64,000 nt of DNA from Pseudorasbora parva (taxonomy: Eukaryota; Chordata; Actinopteri; Cypriniformes; Gobionidae): assembly GCF_024679245.1 (NCBI RefSeq), contig NC_090179.1, forward strand, positions 9,296,827 to 9,360,826, in the 5' to 3' direction. The notes under the pieces were generated by a model. It was not told the DNA's origin. It saw only the letters and a list, made by a program, of their open reading frames with translations, and searched no databases. Below are positions 1 to 13,200 of the stretch, in pieces; position 1 is the first letter of the stretch; each line of letters opens with the position of its first letter. A program made the position numbers and the translations under genes.

Positions 1-3000
1 AGGAAGATATTTTTTGGCAAAAAAATAAATAAATAAATCTCACCCTAGATTCCATGAACTTGAACTTTCTATGCATATAAATAGATTACTTCTGGTGCAG
101 TGGTTCAAGGATAACCTTTTGAACTTATTTGTGCCCAAATACTCTTTGAACTTGAACATTCTATAAAGACTTTATGACTACCTGTGGTTTCATCAGTAGG
201 TCAAGGAAGACATTTTTTGACAAAAATAAATAAATCTCACCCTAGATTCCTTGAACTTGAATTTTCTATGCATATAAATAGATTCATTCTGATGCATTGG
301 TTCAGGGATGATCTATTGAACCTATTTGTGGCCAAATAGTCTTTGAACTTGAACATTCCACACAGACTTTATGACTTTCTGTTGTTTCTTCAGTATATCA
401 AGGATGAGATTTTTTTGACAAAAAAAAAAAATCTGACCCGAGATTCCATGAACTTGAACTTTCTATGCATATAAATAGATTCCTTCTAATGCAGTGGTTC
501 AAGGATGACCTTTTGAACTTATTTGTACCCAAATACTCTTTAAACTTGAACATTCTATAAAGACTTTATGACTACCTGTGGTTTCATCAGTAGGTCAAGG
601 AAGATATTTTTTTGAAAATAAATAAATAAATAAATCTCACCCTAGATTCCTTGAACTTGAACTTTCTTTGCATTTAAATAGATTCCTTCTGATGCAGTGG
701 TTCAAGGATGATCTATTGAACCTATTTGTGGCCAAATAGTCTTTGAACTTGAACATTCCACACAGACTTCATGACTTTCTGTTGTTTCTTCAGTATATCA
801 AGGATGAGATTTTTTTGACAAACTTTCTATGCATATAAATAGAGTCCTTCTGATGTTTTATTAGTTCTTCAATGATGACCATTTGAACTTATTTTTGGCC
901 AGATTCTTTGAACTTGAACCTTCTTTAAAGATTTCTGACATTCTGTTGTTTCTTCAGTAGATCAAGGATGAGAATTTTTTGACAAAAAAAAATCTGACCC
1001 TGGATCCCATGAACTTGAACTTTCTATGCATATAAATTGATTCCTTCTGATGCATTGGTTCAAGGATGACCTTTTGAACTTATTTGTGCCCAAATACTCT
1101 TTGAACTTGAACATTCTATAAAGACTTTATGACTACCTGTGGTTTCATCATTAGGTCAAGGAAGACATTTTTTGACAAAAAAAAAAAAAAATCTCACCCT
1201 AGATTCCATGAACTTGATCTTTATATGCATACAGATTCCTTCTGATGTTTTATTAGTTCTTCAAGGATGACCATTTGAACTTATTTTTGGCCAGATTCGT
1301 TGAACTTGAACCTTGTTTAAAGATTTCTGACATTCTGTTGTTTCTTCAGTAGATCAAGGATGAGATTTTTTTGACCAAAAAAAAAAGATTCTGACCCTGG
1401 ATCCCATGAACTTGAACTTTCTATGCATATAAATAGATTACTTCTGATGCAGTGGTTCAAGGATGACCTTCTGAACTTATTTGTGCCCAAATACTCTTTA
1501 AACTTGAACATTCTATAAAGACTTTATGACTACCTGTGGTTTCATCAGTAGGTCAAGGAAGACATTTTTTGACAAAAAAAAAAATCTGACCCTGGATCCC
1601 ATGAATTTGAACTTTCTATGCATATAAATAGATTCCTTCTGATGCAGTGGTACAGGGATGATCTATTGTACCTATTTGTGGCCAAATAGTCTTGGAACTT
1701 GAACATTCCACACAGACTTTATGACTTTCTGTTGTTTCTTCAGTATATCAAGGATGAGATTTTTTTGACAAACTTTCTATGCATATAAATAGAGTCCTTC
1801 TGATGTTTTATTAGTTATTCAATGATGACCATTTGAACTTATTTTTGGCCAGATTCTTTGAACTTGAACCTTCTTTAAAGATTTCTGACATTCTGTTGTT
1901 TCTTCAGTAGATCAAGGATGAGAATTTTTTGACAAAAAAGAATCTGACCCTGGATCCCATGAACTTGAACTTTCTATGCATATAAATTGATTCCTTCTGA
2001 TGCAGTGGTTCAAGGATGACCTTTTGAACTTATTTGTGCCCAAATACTCTTTGAACTTGAACATTCTATAAAGACTTTATGACTACCTGTGGTTTCATCA
2101 GTAGGTCAAGGAAGACATTTTTTGACAAAAAAAAAAAATCTCACCCTAGATTCCATGAACTTGAACTTTCTATGCATACAGATTCCTTCTGATGTTTTAT
2201 TAGTTCTTCAAGGATGACCATTTGAACTTATTTTTGGCCAGATTCGTTGAACTTGAACCTTGTTTAAAGATTTCTGACATTCTGTTGTTTCTTCAGTAGA
2301 TCAAGGATGAGATTTTTTTGACCAAAAAAAAAATATTCTGACCCTGGATCCCATGAACTTGAACTTTCTATGCATATAAATAGATTACTTCTGATGCAGT
2401 GGTTCAAGGATGACCTTCTGAACTTATCTGTGCCCAAATACTCTTTGAACTTGAACATTCTACACATTCTATTTATTACTTTCTGTTGTTTCTTCAGTAT
2501 ATCAAGGATGAGATTTTTTTGACAAACTTTCTAAGCATATAAATAGAGTCCTTCTGATGTTTTATTAGTTATTCAATGATGACCATTTGAACTTATTTTT
2601 GGCCAGATTCTTTGAACTTGAACCTTCTTTAAAGATTTCTGACATTCTGTTGTTTCTTCAGTAGATCAAGGATGAGAATTTTTTGACAAAAAAAAATCTG
2701 ACCCTGGATCCCATGAACTTGAACTTTCTATGCATATAAATTGATTCCTTCTGATGCAGTGGTTCAAGGATGACCTTTTGAACTTATTTGTGCCCAAATA
2801 CTCTTTGAACTTGAACATTCTATAAAGACTTTATGACTACCTGTGGTTTCATCAGTAGGTCAAGGAAGACATTTTTTGACAAAAAAAAAAAAAAAAATCT
2901 CACCCTAGATTCCATGAACTTGAACTTTCTATTCATACAGATTCCTTCTGATGTTTTATTAGTTCTTCAAGGATGACCATTTGAACTTATTTTTGGCCAG

Positions 3001-6000
3001 ATTCGTTGAACTTGAACCTTGTTTAAAGATTTCTGACATTCTGTTGTTTCTTCAGTAGATCAAGGATGAGATTTTTTTGACCAAAAAAAAAAGATTCTGA
3101 CCCTGGATCCCATGAACTTGAACTTTCTATGCATATAAATAGATTACTTCTGATGCAGTGGTTCAAGGATGACCTTCTGAACTTATCTGTGCCCAAATAC
3201 TCTTTGAACTTGAACATTCTACACAGACTTTATGACTACCTGTTGTTTCATCAGTAGGTCAAGGAAGACATTTTTTGGCAAAAAAATTAATAAATAAATC
3301 TCACCCTAGATTCCATGAACTTGAACTTTCTATGCATATAAATAGATTACTTCTGGTGCAGTGGTTCAAGGATAACCTTTTGAGCTTATTTGTGCCCAAA
3401 TACTCTTTAAACTTGAACATTCTATAATGACTTTATGACTACCTGTGGTTTCATCAGTAGGTCAAGGAAGATATTTTTTGAAAAAAAATACATTTATAAA
3501 TCTCACCCTAGATTCCTTGAACTTGAACTTTCTATGCATATAAATAGATTCCTTCTGATGCAGTGGTACAGGGATGATCTATTGTACCTATTTGTGGCCA
3601 AATAGTCTTGGAACTTGAACATTCCACACAGACTTTATGACTTTCTGTTGTTTCTTCAGTATATCAAGGATGAGATTTTTTTGACAAAAAAAAAAAAAAA
3701 AATCTGACCCGAGATTCCATGAACTTGAACTTTCTATGCATATAAATAGAGTCCTTCTGATGTTTTATTAGTTCTTCAATGATGACCATTTGAACTTATT
3801 TTTGGCCAGATTCTTTGAACTTGAACCTTCTTTAAAGACTTCTGACATTCTGTTGTTTCTTCAGTAGATCTAGGATGAGAATTTTTTGACAAAAAAAAAT
3901 CTGACCCTGGATCCCATGAACTTGAACTTTCTATGCATATAAATTGATTCCTTCTGATGCAGTGGTTCAAGGATGACCTTTTGAACTTATTTGTGCCCAA
4001 ATACTCTTTGAACTTGAACATTCTATAAAGACTTTATGACTACCTGTGGTTTCATCAGTAGGTCAAGGAAGACATTTTTTGACAAAAAAAAAAAAATCTC
4101 ACCCTAGATTCCATGAACTTGAACTTTCTATGCATATAGATTCCTTCTGATGTTTTATTAGTTCTTCAAGGATGACCATTTGAACTTATTTTTGGCAAAA
4201 TTCTTTGAACTTGAACCTTGTTTAAAGATTTCTGACATTCTGTTGTTTCTTCAGTAGATCAAGGATGAGATTTTTTTGACCAAAAAAAAAAAGATTCTGA
4301 CCCTGGATCACATGAACTTGAACTTTCTATGCATATAAATAGATTACTTCTGATGCAGTGGTTCAAGGATGACCTTTTGAACTTATCTGTGCCCAAATAC
4401 TTTTGAACTTGAACATTCTACACAGACTTTATGACTACCTGTTTTCATCAGTAGGTCAAGGAAGACATTTTTTGGCAAGAAAAAAAAAAAATCTCACCCT
4501 AGATTCCATGAACTTGAACGTTCTATGCATATAAATAGATTACTTCTGGTGCAGTGGTTCAAGGACGACCTTTTGAAACTATTTGTGCCCAAATACTCTT
4601 TGAACTTGAACATTCTATAAAGACTTAATGTCTACCTGTGGTTTCATCAGTAGGTCAAGGAAGATATTTTAAAAAATAAATAAATAAATAAATCTCACCC
4701 TAGATTCCTTGAACTTGAACTTTCTATGCATATAAATAGATTCCTTCTGATGCAGTGGTACAGGGATGATCTATTGTACCTATTTGTGGCCAAATAGTCT
4801 TTGGACTTGAACATTCCACACAGACTTTATGACTTTCTGTTGTTTCTTCAGTATATCAAGGATGAGATTTTTTTGACAAAAAAAAGATTCTGACCCGAGA
4901 TTCCATGAACTTGAACTTTCTATGCATATAAATAGAATCCATCTCATGTTTTATTAGTTCTTCAATGATGACCATTTTATCTTATTTTTGGCCAGATTGT
5001 TTGAACTTGAACCTTCTTTAAAGACTTCTGACATTCTGTTGTTTCTTCAGTAGATCAAGGATGATAATTTTTTGACAAAAAAAAAATCTGACCCTGGATC
5101 CCATGAACTTGAACTTTCTATGCATATAAATAGATTCGTTCTGATGCATTGGTTCAGGGATGACCTATTGAACTTATCTGTGCCCAAATACTCTTTGAAC
5201 TTGAACATTCTACACAGACTTTATGACTACCTGTGGTTTCATCAGTAGGTCAAGGAAGACATTTTTTGACAAAAAAAAAAAAAATCTGACCCTGGATCCC
5301 ATGAACTTGAACTTTCTATGCATATAAATAGATTCATTCTGATGCATTGGTTCAGGGATGACATATTGAACCTATTTGTGGCCAAATAGTCTTTGAACTT
5401 GAACATTATACACAGACTTTATGACTTTTTGTTGTTTCTTCAGTATATCAAGAATGAGATTTTTTTTGACAAAAAAAAGATTCTGACCCTGGATCCCATG
5501 AACTTGAAATTTCTATGCACATAAAAAGATTCATTCTGATGCATTGGTTCAGGGATGACCTTTTGAACTTATTTGTGCCCAAATACTCTTTAAACTTGAA
5601 CATTCTATAAAGACTTTATGACTACCTGTGGTTTCATCAGTAGGTCAAGGAAGATATTTTAAAAAATAAATAAATAAATAAATCTCACCCTAGATTCCTT
5701 GAACTTGAACTTTCTATGCATATAAATAGATTCCTTCTGATGCAGTGGTACAGGGATGATCTATTGTACCTATTTGTGGCCAAATAGTCTTTGGACTTGA
5801 ACATTCCACACAGACTTTATGACTTTCTGTTGTTTCTTCAGTATATCAAGGATGAGATTTTTTTGACAAAAAAAAAAAAAATTCTGACCCGAGATTCCAT
5901 GAACTTGAACTTTCTATGCATATAAATAGAGTCCTTCTGATGTTTTATTAGTTCTTCAATGATGACCATTTGAACTTATTTTTGGCCAGATTCTTTGAAC

Positions 6001-9000
6001 TTGAACCTTCTTTAAAGACTTCTGACAGTCTGTTGTTTCTTCAGTAGATCAAGGATGAGAATTTTTTGACAAAAAAAAATCTGACCCTGGATCCCATGAA
6101 CTTGAACTTTCTATGCATATAAATAGATTACTTCAGATGCAGTGGTTCAAGGATGACCTTTTGAACTTATTTGTGCCCAAATAATCTTTGAACTTGAACA
6201 TTCTATAAAGACTTCTGACATTCTGTTGTTTCTTCAGTAGATCAAGGATGAGAATTTTTTGACAAAAAAATCTGACCCTGGATCCCATGAACTTGAACTT
6301 TCTATGCATATAAATTGATTCCCTCTGATGCAGTGGTTCAAGGATGACCTTTTGAACTTATTTGTGCCCAAATACTCTTTGAACTTGAACATTCTATAAA
6401 GACTTATGACTACCTGTGGTTTCATCAGTAGGTCAAGGAAGACATTTTTTGACAAAAAAAAAAAATAATCTCACCCTGGATCCCGTGAACTTGAACGTTC
6501 TATGCATATAAATAGATTACTTCTGGTGCAGTGGTTCAAGGACGACCTTTTGAAACTATTTGTGCCCAAATACTCTTTGAACTTGAACATTCTATTAAGA
6601 CTTTATGACTTCCTGTGGTTTCATCAGTAGGTCAAGGAAGACATTTTTTGACAAAAAAAAAAAATCTGACCCTGGATCCCATGAATTTGAACTTTCTATG
6701 CATATAAATAGATTCATTCTGATGCATTGGTTCAGGGATGACCTATTGAACCTATTTGTGGCCAAATAGTCTTTGAACTTGAACATTATACACAGACTTT
6801 ATGACTTTTTGTTGTTTCTTCAGTATATCAAGGATGAGGTTTTTTTTGACAAAAAAAAGATTCTGACCCTGGATCCCATGAACTTGAAATTTCTATGCAT
6901 ATAAAAAGATTCCTTCTAATGCAGTGGTTCAAGGATGACCTTTTGAATTTATTTGTGCCCAAATACTCTTTAAACTTGAACATTCTATAAAGACTTTATG
7001 ACTACCTGTGGTTTCATCAGTAGGTCAAGGAAGACATTTTTTGACAAAAAAAAAAATCTGACCCTGGATCCCATGAATTTGAACTTTCTATGCATATAAA
7101 TAGATTCCTTCTGATGCAGTGGTACAGGGATGAGCTATTGAACCTATTTGTGGCCAAATAGTCTTTGAACTTGAACATTATACACAGACTTTATGACTTT
7201 TTGTTGTTTCTTTATATATCAAGGATGAGATTTTTTTTGACAAAAAAAAGATTCTGACCCTGGATCCCATGAACTTGAAATTTCTATGCACATAAAAAGA
7301 TTCATTCTGATGCATTGGTTCAGGGATGACCTATTGAACCTATTTGTGGCCAAATAGTCTTTGAACTTGAACATTATACACAGACTTTATGACTTTTTGT
7401 TGTTTCTTCAGTATATCAAGGATGAGATTTTTTTGACAAAAAAAAGATTCTGACCCTGGATCCCATGAACTTGAAATTTCTATGCACATAAAAAGATTCC
7501 TTCTAATGCAGTGGTTCAAGGATGACCTTTTGAACTTATTTGTGCCCAAATACTCTTTAAACTTGAAGATTATAAAGACTTTATGACTACCTGTTGTTTC
7601 ATCAGTAGGTCAAGGAAGATATTTTTTTGAAAAATAAATAAATAAATAAATCTCACCCTAGATTCCTTGAACTTGAACTTTCTTTGCATATAAATTGATT
7701 CCTTCTGATGCAGTGGTACAGGGATGATCTATTGAACCTATTTGTGGCCAAATAGTCTTTGAACTTGAACATTCCACACAGACTTTATGACTTTCTGTTG
7801 TTTCTTCAGTATATCAAGGATGAGATTTTTTTAACAAAAAAAAAAAATCTCACCCTAGATTCCATGAACTTGAACTTTCTATGCATATAAATAGATTCCT
7901 TCTGATGTTTTATTAGTTCTTCAATGATGACCATTTTAACTTATTTTTGGCCAGATTCTTTGAACTTGAACCTTCTTTAAAGACTTCTGACATTCTGTTG
8001 TTTCTTCAGTAGATCAAGGATGATAATTTTTTAACAAAAAAAAAATCTGACCCTGGATCCCATGAACTTGCCCTTTCTATGCATATAAATAGATTACTTC
8101 TGATGCAGTGGTTCAAGGATGACCTTTTGAACTTATCTGTGCCCAAATACTCTTTGAACTTGAACATTCTACACAGACTTTATGACTACCTGTTGTTTCA
8201 TCAGTAGGTCAAGGAAGACATTTTTTGGCAAAAAAAAAAATCTGACCCTGGATCCCATGAATTTGAACTTTCTATGCATATAAATAGATTCATTCTGATG
8301 CATTGGTTCAGGGAAGACCTATTGAACCTATTTGTGGCCAAATAGTCTTTTAACTTGAACATTATACACAGACTTTATGACTTTTTGTTGTTTCTACAGT
8401 ATATCAAGGATGAGATTTTTTTAACAAAAAACAAAAAATCTGACCCGAGATTCCATGAACTTGAACTTTCTATGCATATCAATAGATTCCTTCTGATGTT
8501 TTATTAGTTCTTCAATGATGACCATGTGAACTTATTTTTGGCCAGATTCTTTGAACTTGAACCTTCTTTAAAGACTTCTGAAATTCTGTTGTTTCTTCAT
8601 TAGATCAAGGATGAGAATTTTTTGACAAAAAAAAATCTGACCCTGGATCCCATGAACTTGAACTTTCCATGCATATAAATTGATTCCTTCTGATGCAGTG
8701 GTTCAAGGATGACCTTTTGAACTTATTTGTGCCCAAATACTCTTTGAACTTGAACATTCTATAAAGACTTTATGACTACCTGTGGTTTCATCAGTAGGTC
8801 AAGGAAGACATTTTTTGACAAAAAAAAAAAAATCTCACCCTAGATTCCATGAACTTGAACTTTCTATGCATACAGATTCCTTCTGATGTTTTATTAGTTC
8901 TTCAAGGATGACCATTTTAACTTATTTTTTGCCAGATTCTTTGAACTTGAACCTTGTTTAAAGATTTCTGACATTCTGTTGTTTCTTCAGTAGATCAAGG

Positions 9001-9962
9001 ATGAGATTTTTTTGACCAAAAAAAAAAGATTCTAACCCTGGATCCCATGAACTTGAACTTTCTATGCATATAAATAGATTACTTCTGATGCAGTGGTTCA
9101 AGGATGACCTTTTGAACTTATCTGTGCCCAAATACTCTTTGAACTTGAACATTCTACACAGACTTTATGACTACCTGTTTTCATCAGTAGGTCAAGGAAG
9201 ACATTTTTTTGCAAAAAAAAAAAAAAATCTCACCCTAGATTCCATGAACTTGAACGTTCTATGCATATAAATAGATTACTTCTGGTGCAGTGGTTCAAGG
9301 ACGACCTTTTGAAACTATTTGTGCCCAAATACTCTTTGAACTTGAACATTCTATAAAGACTTTATGACTACCTCTGGTTTCATCAGTAGGTCAAGGAAGA
9401 CATTTTTTGACAAAAAAAAAAAATCTGACCCTGGATCCCATGAATTTGAACTTTCTATGCATATAAATAGATTCATTCTGATGCATTGGTTCAGGGATGA
9501 CCTATTGAACCTATTTGTGGCCAAATAGTCTTTGAACTTGAACATTATACACAGACTTTATGACTTTTTGTTTTTTCTTCAGTATATCAAGGATGAGGTT
9601 TTTTTGACAAAAAAAAGATTCTGACCCTGGATCCCATGAACTTGAAATTTCTATGCATATAAAAAGATTCCTTCTAATGCAGTGGTTCAAGGATGACCTT
9701 TTGAACTTATTTGTGCCCAAATACTCTTTAAACTTGAACATTCTATAAAGACTTTATGACTACCTGTGGTTTCATCAGTAGGTCAAGGAAGACATTTTTT
9801 GACAAAAAAAAAATCTGACCCTGGATCCCATGAATTTGAACTTTCTATGCATATAAGATTCCTTCTGATGCAGTGGTACAGGGATGATCTTTTGAACCTA
9901 TTTGTGGCCAAATAGTCTTTGAACTTGAACATTCCACACAGACTTTATGACTTTCTGTTGTT
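1..9962. repeat. AT-rich satellite array, block A (~197-bp monomers)
   Basis: Uninterrupted head-to-tail satellite. The first full monomer runs from 38 to 234 and the next starts at 235, giving a 197-bp period; others are 195-203 bp, varying mainly in the A-tract. Each monomer opens with a CTCACCCTAG or CTGACCCTGG type sequence, carries GAACTTGAAC twice and ends TTTTTTGAC plus an A-run. At least three classes alternate: one with GTGCCCAAATACTC, one with GTGGCCAAATAGTC, and one with GTTTTATTAGTTCTTC. Short minus-strand open frames recur because the monomer recurs; they are not genes. The block ends at GTT 9960-9962, where DIRS copy 1 begins. It aligns in order with 33587-44368, apart from a net ~0.8 kb length difference near 1400/35000. 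Confidence 0.95.
38..234. repeat. representative satellite monomer (197 bp, two related halves)
   Basis: GAACTTGAAC begins at 56, 148, 253 and 345, so spacing alternates about 92 and 105 bp. The two halves also share a diverged 18-mer: CAGTGGTTCAAGGATGAC-type in the first half and CAGTAGGTCAAGGAAGAC in the second (15 of 18 identical). The monomer therefore looks like an old duplication of a ~98-bp unit that is now amplified as a dimer. Confidence 0.8.
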
Positions 9963-9979
9963 CCCTTTATCGAGGGAAC
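9960..9979. other. left-terminal hairpin, candidate recombinase site (copy 1)
   Basis: GTTCCCT (9960-9966) pairs perfectly with AGGGAAC (9973-9979) around a 6-nt loop. The hairpin includes the GTT shared by element border and target. A 7-bp palindromic arm next to the crossover triplet is what a tyrosine recombinase core site would need; that role is inferred. Confidence 0.55.
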
Positions 9980-9982
9980 TCG

Positions 9983-10148
9983 CACTGCGTCATCGTAGAT
10001 GACACATCGGGGAACGCCCACGGCGTGACGCTGCTGAGTTCATATCAAAAAAGTCCAATCTTGATTGGTGTTGCGTGATGACGTAACGAGTGACGGCATA
10101 CCCGAAAGTATAAAGGGATGCCGGCACAAGCAAACGCAGCTTCCTGCT
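9983..10148 (+). repeat. DIRS left inverted terminal repeat (copy 1)
   Basis: This 166-bp stretch is the near-perfect reverse complement of 15081-15246. The few mismatches cluster around the TATA motif and the inner end. It contains the putative promoter. The outermost 20 bp of each end (9963-9982 and 15247-15292) are not repeated at the opposite end but are each represented in the internal complementary region. Confidence 0.9.
10055..10114 (+). promoter_or_regulatory. putative DIRS promoter: paired CCAAT boxes, CRE-like site, TATA (copy 1)
   Basis: CCAATCTTGATTGG (10055-10068) is a perfect 6-bp palindrome made of two opposed CCAAT boxes. TGACGTAA (10079-10086) resembles an ATF/CREB site. 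TATAAA (10109-10114) would place transcription start near 10140, about 85 bp before the ATG at 10225. Order and spacing look like a compact RNA polymerase II promoter. No transcript evidence is available here. Confidence 0.55.
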
Positions 10149-10224
10149 TTCAGCGGTCGCGCTCTGTGTTCTGTCTGTCTATTTGGTGTTGTTTGTCCCG
10201 TAGGGCTTATTATATCAGTAGAGA

Positions 10225-13200
10225 ATGGCGAGCGAGCAGTTCAGACGGTGTGTGCCTCCCTGTCCGCGCTTTATTTCGGGCACGGACACACACCAGCTCT
10301 GTGTGCAGTGTCTCGGCGTGCAGCACGCCCGGGCCGCTCTCGAGGGAGCGGCTTGCGGCGAATGTGATAAGCTGCCGCTGAGAGTACTGCGCTCGCGGCT
10401 GGCGGTCTTTGACGAGGCCGGTCAGCCTCGCGAGCCTCGCGGTTCTGGGCCCGCTGTTGCCGAGGCAGAGCGGCGCCGCAGGTCGTGGGGCTCGCAGCTG
10501 GATCTGTCAGCGGGATTAGGGAATGTTGAGGCATCTCTCTCTTCCTCTGACGATTCAGAGGATCTTCCGCCACGTGTGGAAGCCCGCGCTGCGGCTTCTT
10601 CCCGCGAGGCGGAGGATCAGGTGCTCATGCTGTCCGATTCCGAGGGATCGTTGACAATGAGCACCGAAGCAGGCGCAGTGGGGCAGTCGCCACCCCACTC
10701 GCAGGCTATGGAGGAGCTCGTGGAGGTCTTGACTTGCGCTGTGGCCAAGCTGAGTTTAGATTGGCCACAAGAGGAAGTGCACGTCCAGCCGCCAAGCAAG
10801 CTGGACGAGCGCTTCTTCAAGCGTCGAGCCCAGCCTCCACGCCGGGGTCTGCCGTTTTTCCCCGACCTGCACAGTGAGCTGTGCAGGGCGTGGGAGAAAC
10901 CCTTCTCAGCACGTTTGACTACGCCCCCTGCGCTTGACTTCGCTAACGTGCTGGGGGCGTCTGAGAAGGGATATGTTGCGCTGCCGAGGGTAGAAGAGGC
11001 GCTCGCGGGCCACCTCTCTCCCGAGACAGCAGCTTCATTGAAGACCCCGGCATTGCCCTCGAAACCATGCCGAGAGACTTCGAAGCTGGTGGCGAGGGCA
11101 TATAGTGCGGCTGGTCGCGCTGGTGGGTGCCTGCACACTCTTGCGGTTCTGCAGGCCTACCAAGCGGACTTGCTGAAGGAGCTCGATGAGGGCGAGGGTC
11201 CCTCTCCGGAGGATGTGACTGAGCTGAGGAAGGCAGCGGATTTGTCTCTTCGTGTCACCAAACAGGCGGCCCGTGATATCGGCCGCTCCATGACGGGTTT
11301 GGTGTGCGCGGAGAGACATCTCTGGCTGAACCTGTCGGGGATCAGGGAGAGAGACAGACACTTTCTCCTTGATTCCCCGGTTTCGCCTTCTGGCCTTTTC
11401 GGCGGCGCTGTGAGCACCGTCGTCGAGAGGTTTCAGGAGGTGAAAAAGCAGGCTGCCGCTCTCAGCCAGTTCATCCCTCGCCGCTGGGGCTCCTCCAGCA
11501 AGGCTGCCTCGAGTGGGCAGTCTCGGCCAGCAGAGGGCTCCTCGCACCGTGAGGTGCAGAAGCAGTGCGTCGCTTCTCGTGCCCCTCCTGAGGGAGCTTG
11601 GCAGAAGAAGCGACGCTCTCGCGGGAAGTCTTCAAAGCTGAAGACCGACCTGACCGACCGACCTTATTCAGGCCAAGAAGGCTTCCAAGCGGTCCTAGCT
11701 GCGGCAAGACCGCTGAGAGCTGTCCCCCACGGGGCGGAGCGACCGAGGTCGTTCTCCCCCCGAGGCTCTCGGGAAATCGATGTTGTGCTCTTGCAGTCAA
11801 AAGGGCTCCGGACCACGTCGTTTCCCCATGTTCGCGCGCGGCTCTGGCCCGCACATATAAAATCTGCGGCAGAGCAGCGACTGCGTTCACACACCGGAAA
11901 TCTACCTCGATTAGTCCCTGCCGGTTATCCGCTTCAGGGGGTCGAGGGAGAGGTTCGGTTGATACCCCAGACCAGCCTCGAGAGGCTGGTTCCCTTATCA
12001 GAGTATCTCGGCGCATGGTCATGCCTTCCGAATATCTCTGTGTGGGCCCTGCGCACTGTAGAACGGGGACACAGACTGCAGTTCAGAGTTCCCCCCCCCC
12101 CCCCGAAATTTGGGGGGATAGTCTGGACAGTGGTCGGTCCCGAGCAGGTGGGGGTAATGGGGCAGGAAGTACACTCTCTGCTGGAAAAAGGGGTGATAGA
12201 AAGGGTCCCCCCGCCAGAAAGGGAGGTCGGGTTCTACAGCCGGTACCTCATAGTCCCCAAGAAGGATGGGGGGTTGCGTCCAATTTTAGATCTCAGGCTT
12301 CTGAATCGGTCTCTGAGGAGATACAGGTTCAGGATGCTAACCATTCCTGTTATCGTGAGTCAGATCCAGTTCGAGGACTGGTTCGTCACGATAGATCTAA
12401 AGGACGCTTACTTCCATATTTCCAACCTTCCCAGTCACAGGAAGTTCCTGAGGTTCGCTTTCGGGGGCGAAGCGTTCCAATATCGGGTCCTTCCCTTTGG
12501 CCTAGCCTTGTCACCTCGCACCTTCACAAAGTGCATGGATGCAGCCCTGGCTCCGCTAAGACTCCAGGGCATCGGGGTACTGAATTATATCGACGACTGG
12601 TTGATCATGGCCAGGTCGTACGATATGGCAGTTCAGCATCGAGATGCTGTTCTAGCACACATGAGGTGTTTGGGGTTGAGACTCAACGCGAAAAAGAGCA
12701 CGTTGACGCCCTCCCAGAGAATTACGTTCCTGGGAATAGTGTGGGACTCGGTAACGATGCGGGCACACATGTCACCCGCACGTATCGAGACCATACGGGC
12801 GGAGGTCTCAAGTATAAGGTTGGGCCACAGCATCACTGTCAAACAGTTCCAGAGACTGGTGGGTCTCATGGCAGCACCGTCCAGTGTGATTCCGCTCGGC
12901 CTGCTCCACATGAGACCGCTACAGTGGTGGCTGAGAACCAAGGGGTTTTCTCCGAAGGGGAATCCCTTCCGTATGATCAGGGTAACGCGCAAATGCATTC
13001 GTTCCCTGGTTATATGGAAGAAACCTTGGTTTCTGTCCCTGGGGCTAGTATTGGGAGCATCGTGTTGCCGGAAAACCGTTTCAACAGATGCATCCCTTAC
13101 TGGTTGGGGCGCGGTCATGGAAGGCCGAGGGGCGAGAGGTCCTTGGACAGCCCAGCATGCTACATGGCACATCAACTGCCTAGAGATGCTGGCTGTCTGG

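Noticed and set aside
1317..9741. Dozens of 60-80 residue minus-strand frames starting MFKFKEYLGT or MFKFKDYLAT, repeated across all satellite blocks
   Set aside because: They repeat because the monomer repeats. They end at variable A-tracts, have no start context or conserved domain, and similarity follows DNA variant classes.
10065..10381. Plus-strand 100- and 87-residue frames upstream of and overlapping the start of the Gag frame
   Set aside because: Their ATGs lie at or before the predicted transcription start and the products show no domain.
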